The notes under the pieces were generated by a model. It had not been told where the DNA came from and ran no database searches. It was given only the letters and a program-made list of their open reading frames with translations. From Bacillota bacterium (GTDB taxonomy: Bacteria; Bacillota; Clostridia; Peptostreptococcales; Anaerovoracaceae): a stretch of DNA of 12,512 nt. Positions 1 to 6,740 of this stretch are shown in pieces (the stretch's first letter is position 1; the number at the start of each line of letters is the position of its first letter). The translations under genes were made by a program, and so were the position numbers. The DNA is taken from positions 1-12,512 of the forward strand of contig JAEDMR010000043.1 in NCBI GenBank assembly GCA_016302925.1. Direction: 5' to 3'.

Positions 1-33
1 GCACCACCATGGATTTTTATTAAATTGTTCAAC

Positions 34-49
34 TTGATTATACAATCAA
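34..49. promoter_or_regulatory. Near-perfect 16-bp palindrome, candidate operator of the hnd operon
   Basis: TTGATTATACAATCAA reads almost the same on both strands; only one symmetric base pair differs. It lies about 60-75 bp upstream of the predicted -10 box of hndA. This is where an activator, or the distal part of a repressor complex, could bind. It resembles an FNR-type box (TTGAT-N4-ATCAA), but the half-sites are 6 bp apart instead of 4, so I do not assign it to FNR. The regulator is unknown. Confidence 0.35.
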
Positions 50-105
50 CCTAAATATTTTAATATTGTTAAGAAATTGTTTTTTCTTTCATATTTACAC
101 ATTTG

Positions 106-114
106 TGATATAAT
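106..114 (+). promoter_or_regulatory. Extended -10 promoter of the hnd operon
   Basis: TGATATAAT is a perfect extended -10 element (TGN followed by TATAAT at 109-114). No good -35 hexamer is present: at 17-bp spacing the bases are CTTTCA (86-91), matching the consensus at only three positions, which is common for extended -10 promoters. Transcription would start near 121, giving a leader of about 58 nt before the hndA start at 179. The whole upstream stretch is very AT-rich. Confidence 0.65.
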
Positions 115-164
115 GTAGATATGGTTTTTGTGGTTATGTATTGATAATAAAACATAAATTAGAC

Positions 165-170
165 AGGAGG
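165..170 (+). promoter_or_regulatory. Ribosome binding site deciding the hndA start
   Basis: AGGAGG ends only 2 nt before the first in-frame TTG (173) but 8 nt before the second in-frame TTG (179). The second spacing is normal, so 179 is chosen as the start. Confidence 0.8.
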
Positions 171-178
171 TTTTGAAA

Positions 179-676
179 TTGGCAAAGAAAAAGACCGTTG
201 TACCATTTCAGGGTACCGCAGAGCAGGAAGAAAAGCTGAAGGCTGTCATCGCCAGCTACCGGGATATTCCGGGTGCTCTCATGCCGGTTCTGCAGCAGGC
301 ACAGGACATCTATGGGTATCTGCCTATTGAGGTTCAGCAGATGATTGCTGAAGGCCTGAACATTCCTCTGGCTGAAGTTTACGGTGTATGTACGTTTTAC
401 TCACAGTTCACCCTGAATCCGAAGGGAAAGAATGAGGTTTCCGTCTGTCTGGGTACTGCATGCTATGTAAAAGGAGCCGGTGCGGTTCTGGACAAAGTGT
501 GCGAAACGCTGGGCATCGAACCTGGCGGAGTGACCGCAGACGGCGAATTCTCTGTTTCCACCACCCGCTGCATCGGCGCATGCGGACTGGCTCCGGTTAT
601 GACCATCAACGACGAAGTATACGGTCAGGTAACCAAGGACGATGTGACTGCCATACTCGGAAAATATCTGAAATAA
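179..676 (+). CDS. hndA: HndA: NuoE-like [2Fe-2S] subunit of the NAD(P)-linked [FeFe]-hydrogenase
   Basis: This 165-residue protein belongs to the NuoE/HndA/HydC family, small electron-transfer subunits that sit beside the flavin subunit of Complex I-like dehydrogenases and bifurcating hydrogenases. An N-terminal helical part (about 1-80, including the family-typical GALMPVLQQAQDIYGYLP near 32-49) is followed by a thioredoxin-like fold with the four [2Fe-2S] ligands C90, C95, C131 and C135 (C-x4-C and C-x3-C). The length is normal for the family. Translation most likely begins at TTG 179 because AGGAGG at 165-170 is 8 nt upstream; the TTG at 173 is too close. It is the first gene of the hndABCD operon and has a 63-nt gap to hndB with no obvious hairpin. 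The family is clear. That the subunit serves the hydrogenase rather than Complex I is inferred from its neighbours. Confidence 0.93.
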   Translation: MAKKKTVVPFQGTAEQEEKLKAVIASYRDIPGALMPVLQQAQDIYGYLPIEVQQMIAEGLNIPLAEVYGVCTFYSQFTLNPKGKNEVSVCLGTACYVKGAGAVLDKVCETLGIEPGGVTADGEFSVSTTRCIGACGLAPVMTINDEVYGQVTKDDVTAILGKYLK

Positions 677-726
677 GGCAGTGCGAAACAGAACGAAAGA
701 TTTCACAAACAATTGAACAAAATTTT

Positions 727-731
727 GGAGG
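727..731 (+). promoter_or_regulatory. Ribosome binding site deciding the hndB start
   Basis: GGAGG lies 8 nt before ATG 740 but only 2 nt before ATG 734, and inside the frame of the longer version beginning at TTG 713. ATG 740 is therefore the best start. Confidence 0.75.
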
Positions 732-739
732 TTATGAAA

Positions 740-1123
740 ATGAAATCTCTTGCAGAACTGGCTGAACTGAGAGAAAAAATGAAGTCCAGCGTAAATATGC
801 GTCAGGATGCTTCCGATGATACCCGCGTGGTAGTCGGCATGGCAACCTGCGGAATCGCCGCAGGCGCCCGTCCCGTCCTGGCTGCATTTGTAGATGAAGT
901 TGCGAAACGCAAATTACAGAGTGTCATGGTGACCCAGACGGGCTGCATCGGCATCTGTAAATATGAGCCTGTTGTTGAAGTATATGTTCCGGGCGAAGAA
1001 AAGGTTACATACGTTCTGATGAATCCGGAAAAGGCTGCCAAAGTGGTTGCGGAACATCTGGTGAACGGCCGGGTGGTAACCGAATACACCATCGGTGCCG
1101 TGCAGCAGCAGGAACACAAATAA
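740..1123 (+). CDS. hndB: HndB: thioredoxin-like ferredoxin-domain subunit of the hydrogenase
   Basis: This 127-residue protein matches the HndB family, small (2Fe-2S) ferredoxin-domain proteins encoded between hndA and hndC in HndABCD hydrogenase operons. The N-terminal 25 residues are charged and probably helical (MKSLAELAELREKM). The rest is one thioredoxin-like module with C37 in ATCGIAAGAR and the pair C69 and C73 in TGCIGICKYEP. Only three of the four cysteines expected for a [2Fe-2S] cluster are present: the position four residues after C37 that carries the second ligand in HndC is glycine (G42). Cluster content is therefore uncertain, and the subunit may be structural or use a different fourth ligand. 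ATG 740 is preferred over 734 and TTG 713 because GGAGG at 727-731 is 8 nt upstream. The stop codon abuts the hndC ribosome binding site, indicating tight co-expression. Confidence 0.88.
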   Translation: MKSLAELAELREKMKSSVNMRQDASDDTRVVVGMATCGIAAGARPVLAAFVDEVAKRKLQSVMVTQTGCIGICKYEPVVEVYVPGEEKVTYVLMNPEKAAKVVAEHLVNGRVVTEYTIGAVQQQEHK

Positions 1124-1138
1124 AGGAGGACTGAAACT

Positions 1139-2929
1139 ATGGACAGAATCAGAATGCATATTCTCGTTTGCGGCGGTACCGGCTGCTCCTCCTCCCATTC
1201 CGAGCAGATCCTGGAGAATCTGAAGAAGGAACTGGCCTATCATGACCTGGATCAGGAAGTGAAAGTTGTTCAGACCGGCTGTTTCGGTCTCTGCGAAATG
1301 GGACCGATTATGATCGTTTATCCGGAAGGCGTGTTCTATTCCAAGGTGAAACCGGACGATGTGAAGGAAATCGTGGAAGAACATGTACTGAAAGGCAGAA
1401 TCGTAAAACGGCTGCTTCATAAGGATGCTATGGATGAAGACGCCATCAAGAGTCTGAATCAGACCCGCTTCTATGAAAAGCAGCAGCGTGTGGCACTGCG
1501 GAACTGCGGTGTCATCAATCCGGAAGATATCCGCGAATATATCGCGGTAGACGGATATGAAGCACTGGGCCGGGTACTGACCCAGATGACTCCGCAGGAA
1601 GTTGTGGATATCGTGAAGGCTTCCGGCCTTCGCGGCAGAGGCGGCGCAGGTTTCCCGACCGGTACCAAGTGGCAGTTCGCCATGGGCGACGCACCGGTGA
1701 AGTATGTATGCTGCAACGCCGATGAAGGTGACCCTGGCGCATTCATGGACCGTTCCGTTCTGGAAGGCGACCCGCATGTGGTACTGGAGGCCATGACCAT
1801 CGCAGGTTATGCCATCGGTTCCCATCAGGGCTATATCTATGTACGTGCGGAATACCCGATTGCAATCCACCGTCTGCAGATCGCAATCAATCAGTCCCGT
1901 GAAATGGGCTTCCTGGGCAAGGACATCTTCGGATCCGGGTTTGACTTTGATATCGAGCTCCGTCTGGGCTCCGGCGCATTCGTATGCGGTGAAGAAACCG
2001 CGCTGATGACCTCCATCGAAGGTCACCGCGGCGAACCGAGACCTCGTCCGCCATTCCCGGCCGTAAAGGGTCTGTTTGCGGTTCCGACCATTTTAAATAA
2101 TGTAGAAACCTATGCCAACATCCCGCAGATCATTCTGAAGGGTGCCGACTGGTTCGCTTCCATGGGTACGGAAAAATCCAAGGGAACCAAGGTGTTCTGT
2201 CTGGTTGGCAAGATCAATAATACCGGTCTGGTGGAAATCCCTATGGGAACCACACTCCGGGAAGTTGTGGAAGATATCGGCGGCGGTGTTCCGAACGGTA
2301 AGAAGTTCAAGGCTGCACAGACCGGCGGCCCGTCCGGCGGCTGCATCCCGGCTTCTCTGATCGATACACCGATCGATTACGAGAACCTGGCTGCCGTGGG
2401 AACCATGATGGGTTCCGGCGGTCTGATCGTTATGGACGAAGATACCTGTATGGTAGATATCGCCAAGTTCTTCCTGGAATTCACCGTGGACGAATCCTGC
2501 GGCAAATGTACTGCATGCCGGATCGGCACCAAGCGTCTGCTGGAAATGCTGGAGAAGATCACCAGCGGTAAGGGCACGCTGGAGACCCTGGACGAAATGG
2601 AACAGCTGGCTTATGATATTAAGGCCAACTCTCTCTGCGCACTGGGGCAGACAGCACCGAATCCGGTCCTGTCCACCATGCGCTACTTCCGTGATGAATA
2701 CATCGCCCATGTGGTAGATAAGAAATGTCCTGCCGGCGTATGTAAGGAACTGCTTTCCTATCAGATCCTTGCCGATAAGTGCCGCGGCTGTACAGCCTGC
2801 TCGCATGTATGTCCTGCAGCTGCCATCAGCGGCAACCTGCGCGAACCGCATGTCATCGATAAGGAAAAATGTCTCAAGTGTGGTGCCTGCCTTGAAAAAT
2901 GTAAATTCGGCGCCATCATCAAGGGTTAA
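1139..2929 (+). CDS. hndC: HndC: NuoF-like flavin and NAD(P)-binding subunit of the hydrogenase
   Basis: This 596-residue protein is the diaphorase subunit, which exchanges electrons between NAD(P)H and the iron-sulfur chain through FMN. Domains in order: an N-terminal thioredoxin-like [2Fe-2S] module (about 1-95; C11, C16, C48, C52); the NuoF core with the FMN/NADH motifs RGRGGAGFPTGTKW (165-178), NADEGDPGAF (193-202) and a GSGAFVCGEETAL segment (278-290); the [4Fe-4S] site C454, C457, C460 plus C500; and a C-terminal ferredoxin domain with two [4Fe-4S] motifs (C548/C551/C554/C558 and C578/C581/C584/C588). This is the full-length HydB/HndC architecture of bifurcating hydrogenases rather than the shorter NuoF of Complex I. 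AAGGAGG at 1123-1129, starting on the last base of the hndB stop, supports ATG 1139. The gap to hndD is 18 nt. NAD versus NADP specificity cannot be read by eye. In the characterised enzymes this subunit hosts the FMN where bifurcation is thought to occur. Confidence 0.95.
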   Translation: MDRIRMHILVCGGTGCSSSHSEQILENLKKELAYHDLDQEVKVVQTGCFGLCEMGPIMIVYPEGVFYSKVKPDDVKEIVEEHVLKGRIVKRLLHKDAMDEDAIKSLNQTRFYEKQQRVALRNCGVINPEDIREYIAVDGYEALGRVLTQMTPQEVVDIVKASGLRGRGGAGFPTGTKWQFAMGDAPVKYVCCNADEGDPGAFMDRSVLEGDPHVVLEAMTIAGYAIGSHQGYIYVRAEYPIAIHRLQIAINQSREMGFLGKDIFGSGFDFDIELRLGSGAFVCGEETALMTSIEGHRGEPRPRPPFPAVKGLFAVPTILNNVETYANIPQIILKGADWFASMGTEKSKGTKVFCLVGKINNTGLVEIPMGTTLREVVEDIGGGVPNGKKFKAAQTGGPSGGCIPASLIDTPIDYENLAAVGTMMGSGGLIVMDEDTCMVDIAKFFLEFTVDESCGKCTACRIGTKRLLEMLEKITSGKGTLETLDEMEQLAYDIKANSLCALGQTAPNPVLSTMRYFRDEYIAHVVDKKCPAGVCKELLSYQILADKCRGCTACSHVCPAAAISGNLREPHVIDKEKCLKCGACLEKCKFGAIIKG

Positions 2930-2947
2930 GGAAAGGAGCTGTGAATC

Positions 2948-4687
2948 GTGAGCATGGTTAAACTGACAATCAACGGGATTCCTGTGGAAGTGCCGGCCGG
3001 AAGTACAGTTCTGGAAGCTGCAAGAGAAGCCGGTGTCCGCATCCCGACATTATGTTACTTAAAAGATATCAATGAAATCGGCGCATGCCGTATGTGCCTC
3101 GTAGAAGTGAAGGGGGCCCGCTCTCTGGTCACCTCCTGTGTGTACCCTGTAACAGAAGGTATGGAAGTGTTCACAAACACCCCTGCTGTGCAGCGTTCTC
3201 ATAAGGCGACCCTGGAGCTGCTGCTCTCCAATCACAGAAAGGACTGCCTGTCCTGTCCTCGTTCCACTGACTGCGAACTGCAGGCTCTCTGCCGCGAGTA
3301 CGGTGTGGACGAATATAAATTTGGAAAGTTTGATCTGAAACCGGATGTGGATGCATCTTCCATCCATCTGATTCGTGACAATTCCAAATGTATCCTCTGC
3401 CGCCGCTGCGTCGCAACCTGCAGAAAGAACCAGTTTGTGGGCGTCATCGGGCCGAATGAACGCGGATTTGATTCCCATATCGGCTGTTCCTTCGATATGC
3501 CTCTGGCGGAAACCTCCTGTATCCACTGCGGTCAGTGTATCGCAGTCTGCCCTACCGGTGCACTGACCGAACGGGACGATACCGGAAAAGCATGGGCTGC
3601 CATCGCAGATCCAACCAAGCATGTGGTGGTAGGTACCGCGCCTTCCGTTCGTGCGCAGCTGGGTGAATGCTTCGGCATGCCGGTGGGCACCAACGTGGAA
3701 GGTAAGATGGTAACCGCACTCCGCCGTCTGGGCTTCGATAAGGTCTTCGACGTGGATACGGCTGCAGACCTGACCATCATGGAAGAAGGGACCGAATTCC
3801 TGCACCGTCTGCAGAACGGCGGTAAATTGCCGATGATTACCTCCTGTTCGCCGGGCTGGGTCAAGTTCTGTGAAACTTATTACCCGGACATGATCGAAAA
3901 CCTGTCCTCCTGCAAGAGTCCGCAGGGCATGTTCGGTGCCATGGTTCGTACCTATTATGCAGAAAAACACGGCATCGACCCGAAGGACATCGTCATCGTA
4001 TCCATCATGCCTTGTACAGCCAAGAAGTTTGAGGTCAGCAGAGAAGAGCTTTCCGAAAACGGACTGCCTGACATCGATATTTCTCTGACTACCAGAGAAC
4101 TGGCTGCCATGATTCGCAAGGCAGGCCTGATGTTCACCAATCTTCCGGACGAAGAATTCGATCCGTTCCTGGGCATCGCTTCCGGTGCAGGTCATATCTT
4201 CGGTGCCACCGGCGGCGTAATGGAAGCTGCCCTTCGTACCGTATATGAAGTGTATACCGGCAAGCCTTGCAATCCGGTTGAATTCCATGAAGTCCGCGGT
4301 ACGCAGGCAATTAAGGAAGCCGAATACGATCTGGCAGGCACCAAGGTGCGGGTTGCCGTAACCTCCGGCCTGTCCAATGCGGCTAAGCTCCTCGACAGTG
4401 TAAAGAACGGCGAGGCAAACTATGACTTCATCGAAGTCATGGCTTGTCCGGGCGGCTGCGTAAACGGCGGCGGTCAGCCACACCAGCCAGGCGAAGTGAG
4501 AAACTTCACCGATCTGCGTGCAGACCGTGCCAAGGCGCTGTACAGCGAAGATGCTGCAATGACACTGCGTAAGAGTCATGAAAATCCGATCATGAAGGAT
4601 CTGTATGACAACTACCTGGGAGAACCGGGTGGTCATAAGGCTCATGAGCTGCTTCATACTTCTTACACCCGCAGAAACGTATATTAA
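2948..4687 (+). CDS. hndD: HndD: catalytic [FeFe]-hydrogenase subunit (H-cluster)
   Basis: This 579-residue protein catalyses 2H+ + 2e- <-> H2. Order of sites: a plant-type [2Fe-2S] domain (C36, C47, C50, C64); a His-ligated [4Fe-4S] cluster (H96, C100, C103, C109); two ferredoxin-type [4Fe-4S] motifs (C148/C151/C154/C158 and C191/C194/C197/C201); then the H-domain with L1 TSCSPGW (298-304), L2 MPCTAKKFE (C356) and L3 MACPGGCVNGGGQP (C500, C504); and finally the small-subunit-like tail (about 520-579, with KSHENP and AHELLH). Length and layout match HndD of Desulfovibrio and clostridial soluble hydrogenases, so the protein is not truncated. L1 is unusual in having serine 301 where well-studied monomeric enzymes have a second cysteine. 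GTG 2948 is chosen because AAAGGAG ends 9 nt upstream; ATG 2954 (two codons later) is an alternative. The gene ends the operon and is followed by an intrinsic terminator. Activity would require HydEFG, which are not encoded here. Confidence 0.96.
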   Translation: MSMVKLTINGIPVEVPAGSTVLEAAREAGVRIPTLCYLKDINEIGACRMCLVEVKGARSLVTSCVYPVTEGMEVFTNTPAVQRSHKATLELLLSNHRKDCLSCPRSTDCELQALCREYGVDEYKFGKFDLKPDVDASSIHLIRDNSKCILCRRCVATCRKNQFVGVIGPNERGFDSHIGCSFDMPLAETSCIHCGQCIAVCPTGALTERDDTGKAWAAIADPTKHVVVGTAPSVRAQLGECFGMPVGTNVEGKMVTALRRLGFDKVFDVDTAADLTIMEEGTEFLHRLQNGGKLPMITSCSPGWVKFCETYYPDMIENLSSCKSPQGMFGAMVRTYYAEKHGIDPKDIVIVSIMPCTAKKFEVSREELSENGLPDIDISLTTRELAAMIRKAGLMFTNLPDEEFDPFLGIASGAGHIFGATGGVMEAALRTVYEVYTGKPCNPVEFHEVRGTQAIKEAEYDLAGTKVRVAVTSGLSNAAKLLDSVKNGEANYDFIEVMACPGGCVNGGGQPHQPGEVRNFTDLRADRAKALYSEDAAMTLRKSHENPIMKDLYDNYLGEPGGHKAHELLHTSYTRRNVY

Positions 4688-4700
4688 TCGAACATCTCGA

Positions 4701-4733
4701 AAAGGGTGCCGGCATGGCCGGTGCCCTTTTTTT
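4701..4733 (+). terminator. Intrinsic terminator of the hnd operon
   Basis: A 10-bp GC-rich stem (GGGTGCCGGC at 4704-4713 with GCCGGTGCCC at 4717-4726, two G-U pairs) closes on a 3-nt loop and is followed by seven T (4727-4733). It begins 16 nt after the hndD stop codon. Confidence 0.92.
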
Positions 4734-4804
4734 CACCATGTCGCCGGCAGAAATGAAAACCGGCTGAAGCGACCATATTCACTATTTTCAGAAGGGAAAT
4801 TTCC

Positions 4805-5707
4805 ATGAGAACAGAAAAAAAGAAGCATTGGAAGGTAACACCGCGATTTTATATTTTGATGGGAATCTTGCTTGCTGTGATCCTCGTCGTCCTGGCTCTA
4901 TTTCTTCTGGGAGACAGGGATCAGAGCGAAGGAAACCAGTTGCCGGAAGCACCGGATGCATCCCAGACCGGAGATCCCGGAGATGCTGACGACACTGCGG
5001 ACCCTGGTGATTCTCAGGACCCCGGTGATTCTCAGGACCCCGGCGATTCTCAGGATCCCGGCGATTCTCAGGATCCGGCTGAATCAGAAGATCCGAACGA
5101 AACAACCAGACCGCAGGCACCGGCCAGCACCGATGTGCGGACGAAGGATGACGGGAATCTTTTCGTTCTGGTGAATAAACAATACGCCGTATCCCGGGAC
5201 TACTACCCGACGGACATGGTGGATATCGACGGCTCTCTTTCCACCAATCAAAATCTGAAGGTGAAGCGGGAAGCCTACGATGCGTATCTTTCCATGCTGG
5301 CGGATGCGAAAAAAGAAGGGCTGAATTTCGCCATTTGCTCCGCTTACCGAAGTTATGCACTGCAGGAAAGCCTGTATAACAACTCTCTTGCTGCCAACGG
5401 CAAGGAATATACGGAAAAGATGTTCGCCTATCCGGGCCAGAGCGAGCACCATACCGGCTACGCCATCGATGTGACCAGCGCCTCCATGAACTGGGGTCTT
5501 TCACAGAATTACACCGATTACCCGGACGGTGCCTGGATTACGGAGCACTGCAGTGAATACGGCTTTATCATCCGCTATCCGAAGGGAAAGGAAGACATCA
5601 CCGGCTACATGTACGAGCCGTGGCATATCCGTTATGTGGGCGTGGATGCTGCGAAGGAGATCACCCGGCAGGGGATTACTTTAGAAGAATATCTGGACGT
5701 GGCATAA
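4805..5707 (+). CDS. Membrane-anchored VanY-like D,D-/L,D-carboxypeptidase (peptidase M15B)
   Basis: This 300-residue protein probably trims stem peptides of peptidoglycan outside the cell. A basic N-terminus (RTEKKKHWK) precedes one hydrophobic segment (about 15-36) with no lipobox or clear signal-peptidase site, so it is likely an uncleaved type II anchor. Residues about 40-112 form an acidic, Pro/Asp/Ser-rich stalk holding four exact DPGDSQ repeats (66-89). The catalytic domain (about 118-300) shows the M15B marks: SAYRSYALQ (179-187), the SxHxxGxAxD zinc motif (S213, H215, D222), and EPWHIRYVG (E271 catalytic, H274 third zinc ligand). ATG 4805 has AAGGGA 7 nt upstream. The gene stands alone between two terminators; no convincing promoter was found in the 71 nt after the hnd terminator. 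No VanR/S/H/A/X genes are nearby, so a cell-wall maintenance role is more likely than vancomycin resistance. D,D versus L,D specificity cannot be told. Confidence 0.9.
   Translation: MRTEKKKHWKVTPRFYILMGILLAVILVVLALFLLGDRDQSEGNQLPEAPDASQTGDPGDADDTADPGDSQDPGDSQDPGDSQDPGDSQDPAESEDPNETTRPQAPASTDVRTKDDGNLFVLVNKQYAVSRDYYPTDMVDIDGSLSTNQNLKVKREAYDAYLSMLADAKKEGLNFAICSAYRSYALQESLYNNSLAANGKEYTEKMFAYPGQSEHHTGYAIDVTSASMNWGLSQNYTDYPDGAWITEHCSEYGFIIRYPKGKEDITGYMYEPWHIRYVGVDAAKEITRQGITLEEYLDVA
5000..5071 (+). repeat. Four tandem 18-bp units encoding DPGDSQ
   Basis: Four in-frame 18-bp copies differ only at synonymous third positions (cct/ccc, ggt/ggc, gac/gat). They form part of the extracellular stalk of the M15B peptidase. 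Because the unit is a multiple of three, gain or loss of copies by slippage would change stalk length without breaking the frame. Confidence 0.95.
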
Positions 5708-5730
5708 CGATGCCGGATATATTTGCAATA

Positions 5731-5764
5731 AAAAGCTCTCTGGCCGAAACCGGAGAGCTTTTTT
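5731..5764. terminator. Bidirectional intrinsic terminator between the M15B peptidase and oppF
   Basis: A 13-bp stem (AAAAGCTCTCTGG at 5731-5743 with CCGGAGAGCTTTT at 5750-5762, one G-U pair) closes on a 6-nt loop. On the plus strand it ends in six T (5759-5764). On the minus strand the A-run at 5731-5734 gives a shorter U-run. It lies 23 nt after the peptidase stop and about 20 nt after the oppF stop, so it can end both convergent transcripts. Confidence 0.88.
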
Positions 5765-5784
5765 CATTACTATACTATGAAAAT

Positions 5785-6738
5785 TTATTCCACACACTGT
5801 TCTTCTTTATATTTCTCGAATTCCGGGTCATTGGCCCATACGAAATGTGAAGGGCGGATTTCACGCCAGGACGGTTTATCCACACTGTAATCATGGCAGG
5901 AGCGATCGTAAACCTTCAGGACCTTTTTCTTTTCCTTTACCGGATCCGGCATTGGAATTGCTGAAAGAAGAGCCTGGGTATACGGGTGGGTCGGATGTGC
6001 AAACAGTTCTTCCGTTTCCGCCAGTTCCACCAGCACGCCCTTGTGAATGACGCAGATACGGTCACAGATGAAACGCATCACCGAAAGGTCATGGGAAATG
6101 AACAGATAGGTCAGATCGTATTCCCGCTGGAATTTCGCCATCAGGTTCAGCACCTGCGCACGGATGGATACATCCAGTGCGGAAATCGGCTCATCCGCGA
6201 TGATGAACTCCGGCCGCATCACCATGGCTCTGGCAATGCCGATTCGCTGCCGCTGTCCGCCGGAGAACTCATGCGGGAACCGGCTTGCGAATTCCGGAAG
6301 CAGTCCTACGGAATTGAGCGCTTCGGAAACCTCACGCTGGCGTTCTTCCTTGGTCAGTTTTTTCGGCAGGTTCAGCAATCCTTCCGCTACAATATAGTCT
6401 ACCTTGGCTCTTTCATTTAAGGAGGCCATCGGATCCTGGAAAATCATCTGGATTTTCTGGGTTACTTCCCGATCCAGTTCCTTCGAAATCTTTCCGTTGA
6501 TCTTCTTTCCGTCGTAAATGATTTCACCGCCAGCCGTCGGATTGATTCGGATGATGGCACGGCCGATGGTGGTCTTTCCGGAACCGGATTCCCCTACCAG
6601 GCCGAAGGTTTCCCCTTTATAGATCTGGAAGCTTGCATTGTCAACAGCAGTGAACGGATGCCTGTGCGAACCGAACTGTATGGTCAGATTCTTAACATCA
6701 ACCAGAACCTTCTTATCTTCATTATTATTTACAGCCAC
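5785..6738 (-). CDS. oppF: OppF/AmiF: oligopeptide ABC transporter ATPase
   Basis: This 317-residue protein is one of the two ATPases that power the importer from the cytoplasmic side. It shows Walker A GESGSGKTT (49-57), Q-loop Q101, signature FSGGQRQR (158-165), Walker B FIIADEP (178-184) and the switch H216, followed by the peptide-transporter C-terminal extension beginning HPYTQALLSAIP (251-262). The tail (SCHDYSVDKPSWREIRPSHFVW, about 280-301) lacks the PRCP-type cysteine motif of many Opp/Dpp ATPases and instead resembles the AmiF tail of streptococci, from memory. The start is GTG 6738, with GGGAGG at 6747-6752 placed 8 nt upstream and only 2 nt between it and the oppD stop. It is the last gene of the operon. 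Confidence 0.94.
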   Translation of the reverse strand: MAVNNNEDKKVLVDVKNLTIQFGSHRHPFTAVDNASFQIYKGETFGLVGESGSGKTTIGRAIIRINPTAGGEIIYDGKKINGKISKELDREVTQKIQMIFQDPMASLNERAKVDYIVAEGLLNLPKKLTKEERQREVSEALNSVGLLPEFASRFPHEFSGGQRQRIGIARAMVMRPEFIIADEPISALDVSIRAQVLNLMAKFQREYDLTYLFISHDLSVMRFICDRICVIHKGVLVELAETEELFAHPTHPYTQALLSAIPMPDPVKEKKKVLKVYDRSCHDYSVDKPSWREIRPSHFVWANDPEFEKYKEEQCVE

Positions 6739-6740
6739 CG

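Noticed and set aside
66..83. A full Rex operator before hndA
   Set aside because: Only the left half TTGTTAA fits; the right half is TTGTTTT instead of TTAACAA, so it is reported only as a repeat pattern.
914..2026. A 370-codon open frame antisense to hndB and hndC
   Set aside because: It spans two well-supported genes on the opposite strand, shows no family resemblance and has no operon context.
3059..4657. A 532-codon open frame antisense to hndD
   Set aside because: It lies entirely opposite a gene with every catalytic motif intact, has no recognisable domain, and is explained by codon bias of hndD suppressing antisense stops.
4743..4764. A short GCCGG/CCGGC dyad before the M15B peptidase as a regulatory element
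   Set aside because: Only five base pairs with a 12-nt loop. No promoter was found beside it, so chance is likely.
5000..5071. A CRISPR-like or mobile-element repeat
   Set aside because: The units are directly adjacent with no spacers, in frame, and encode a low-complexity stalk.
4788..5504. A 238-codon open frame antisense to the M15B peptidase, with a repeated proline/glutamate-rich stretch
   Set aside because: The repeat is just the reverse reading of the DPGDSQ units. No domain or independent support was seen.
4805..5707. Part of a vancomycin-resistance cluster
   Set aside because: VanY-like M15B peptidases are common in cell-wall metabolism, and no ligase, dehydrogenase, VanX or two-component genes are next to it.
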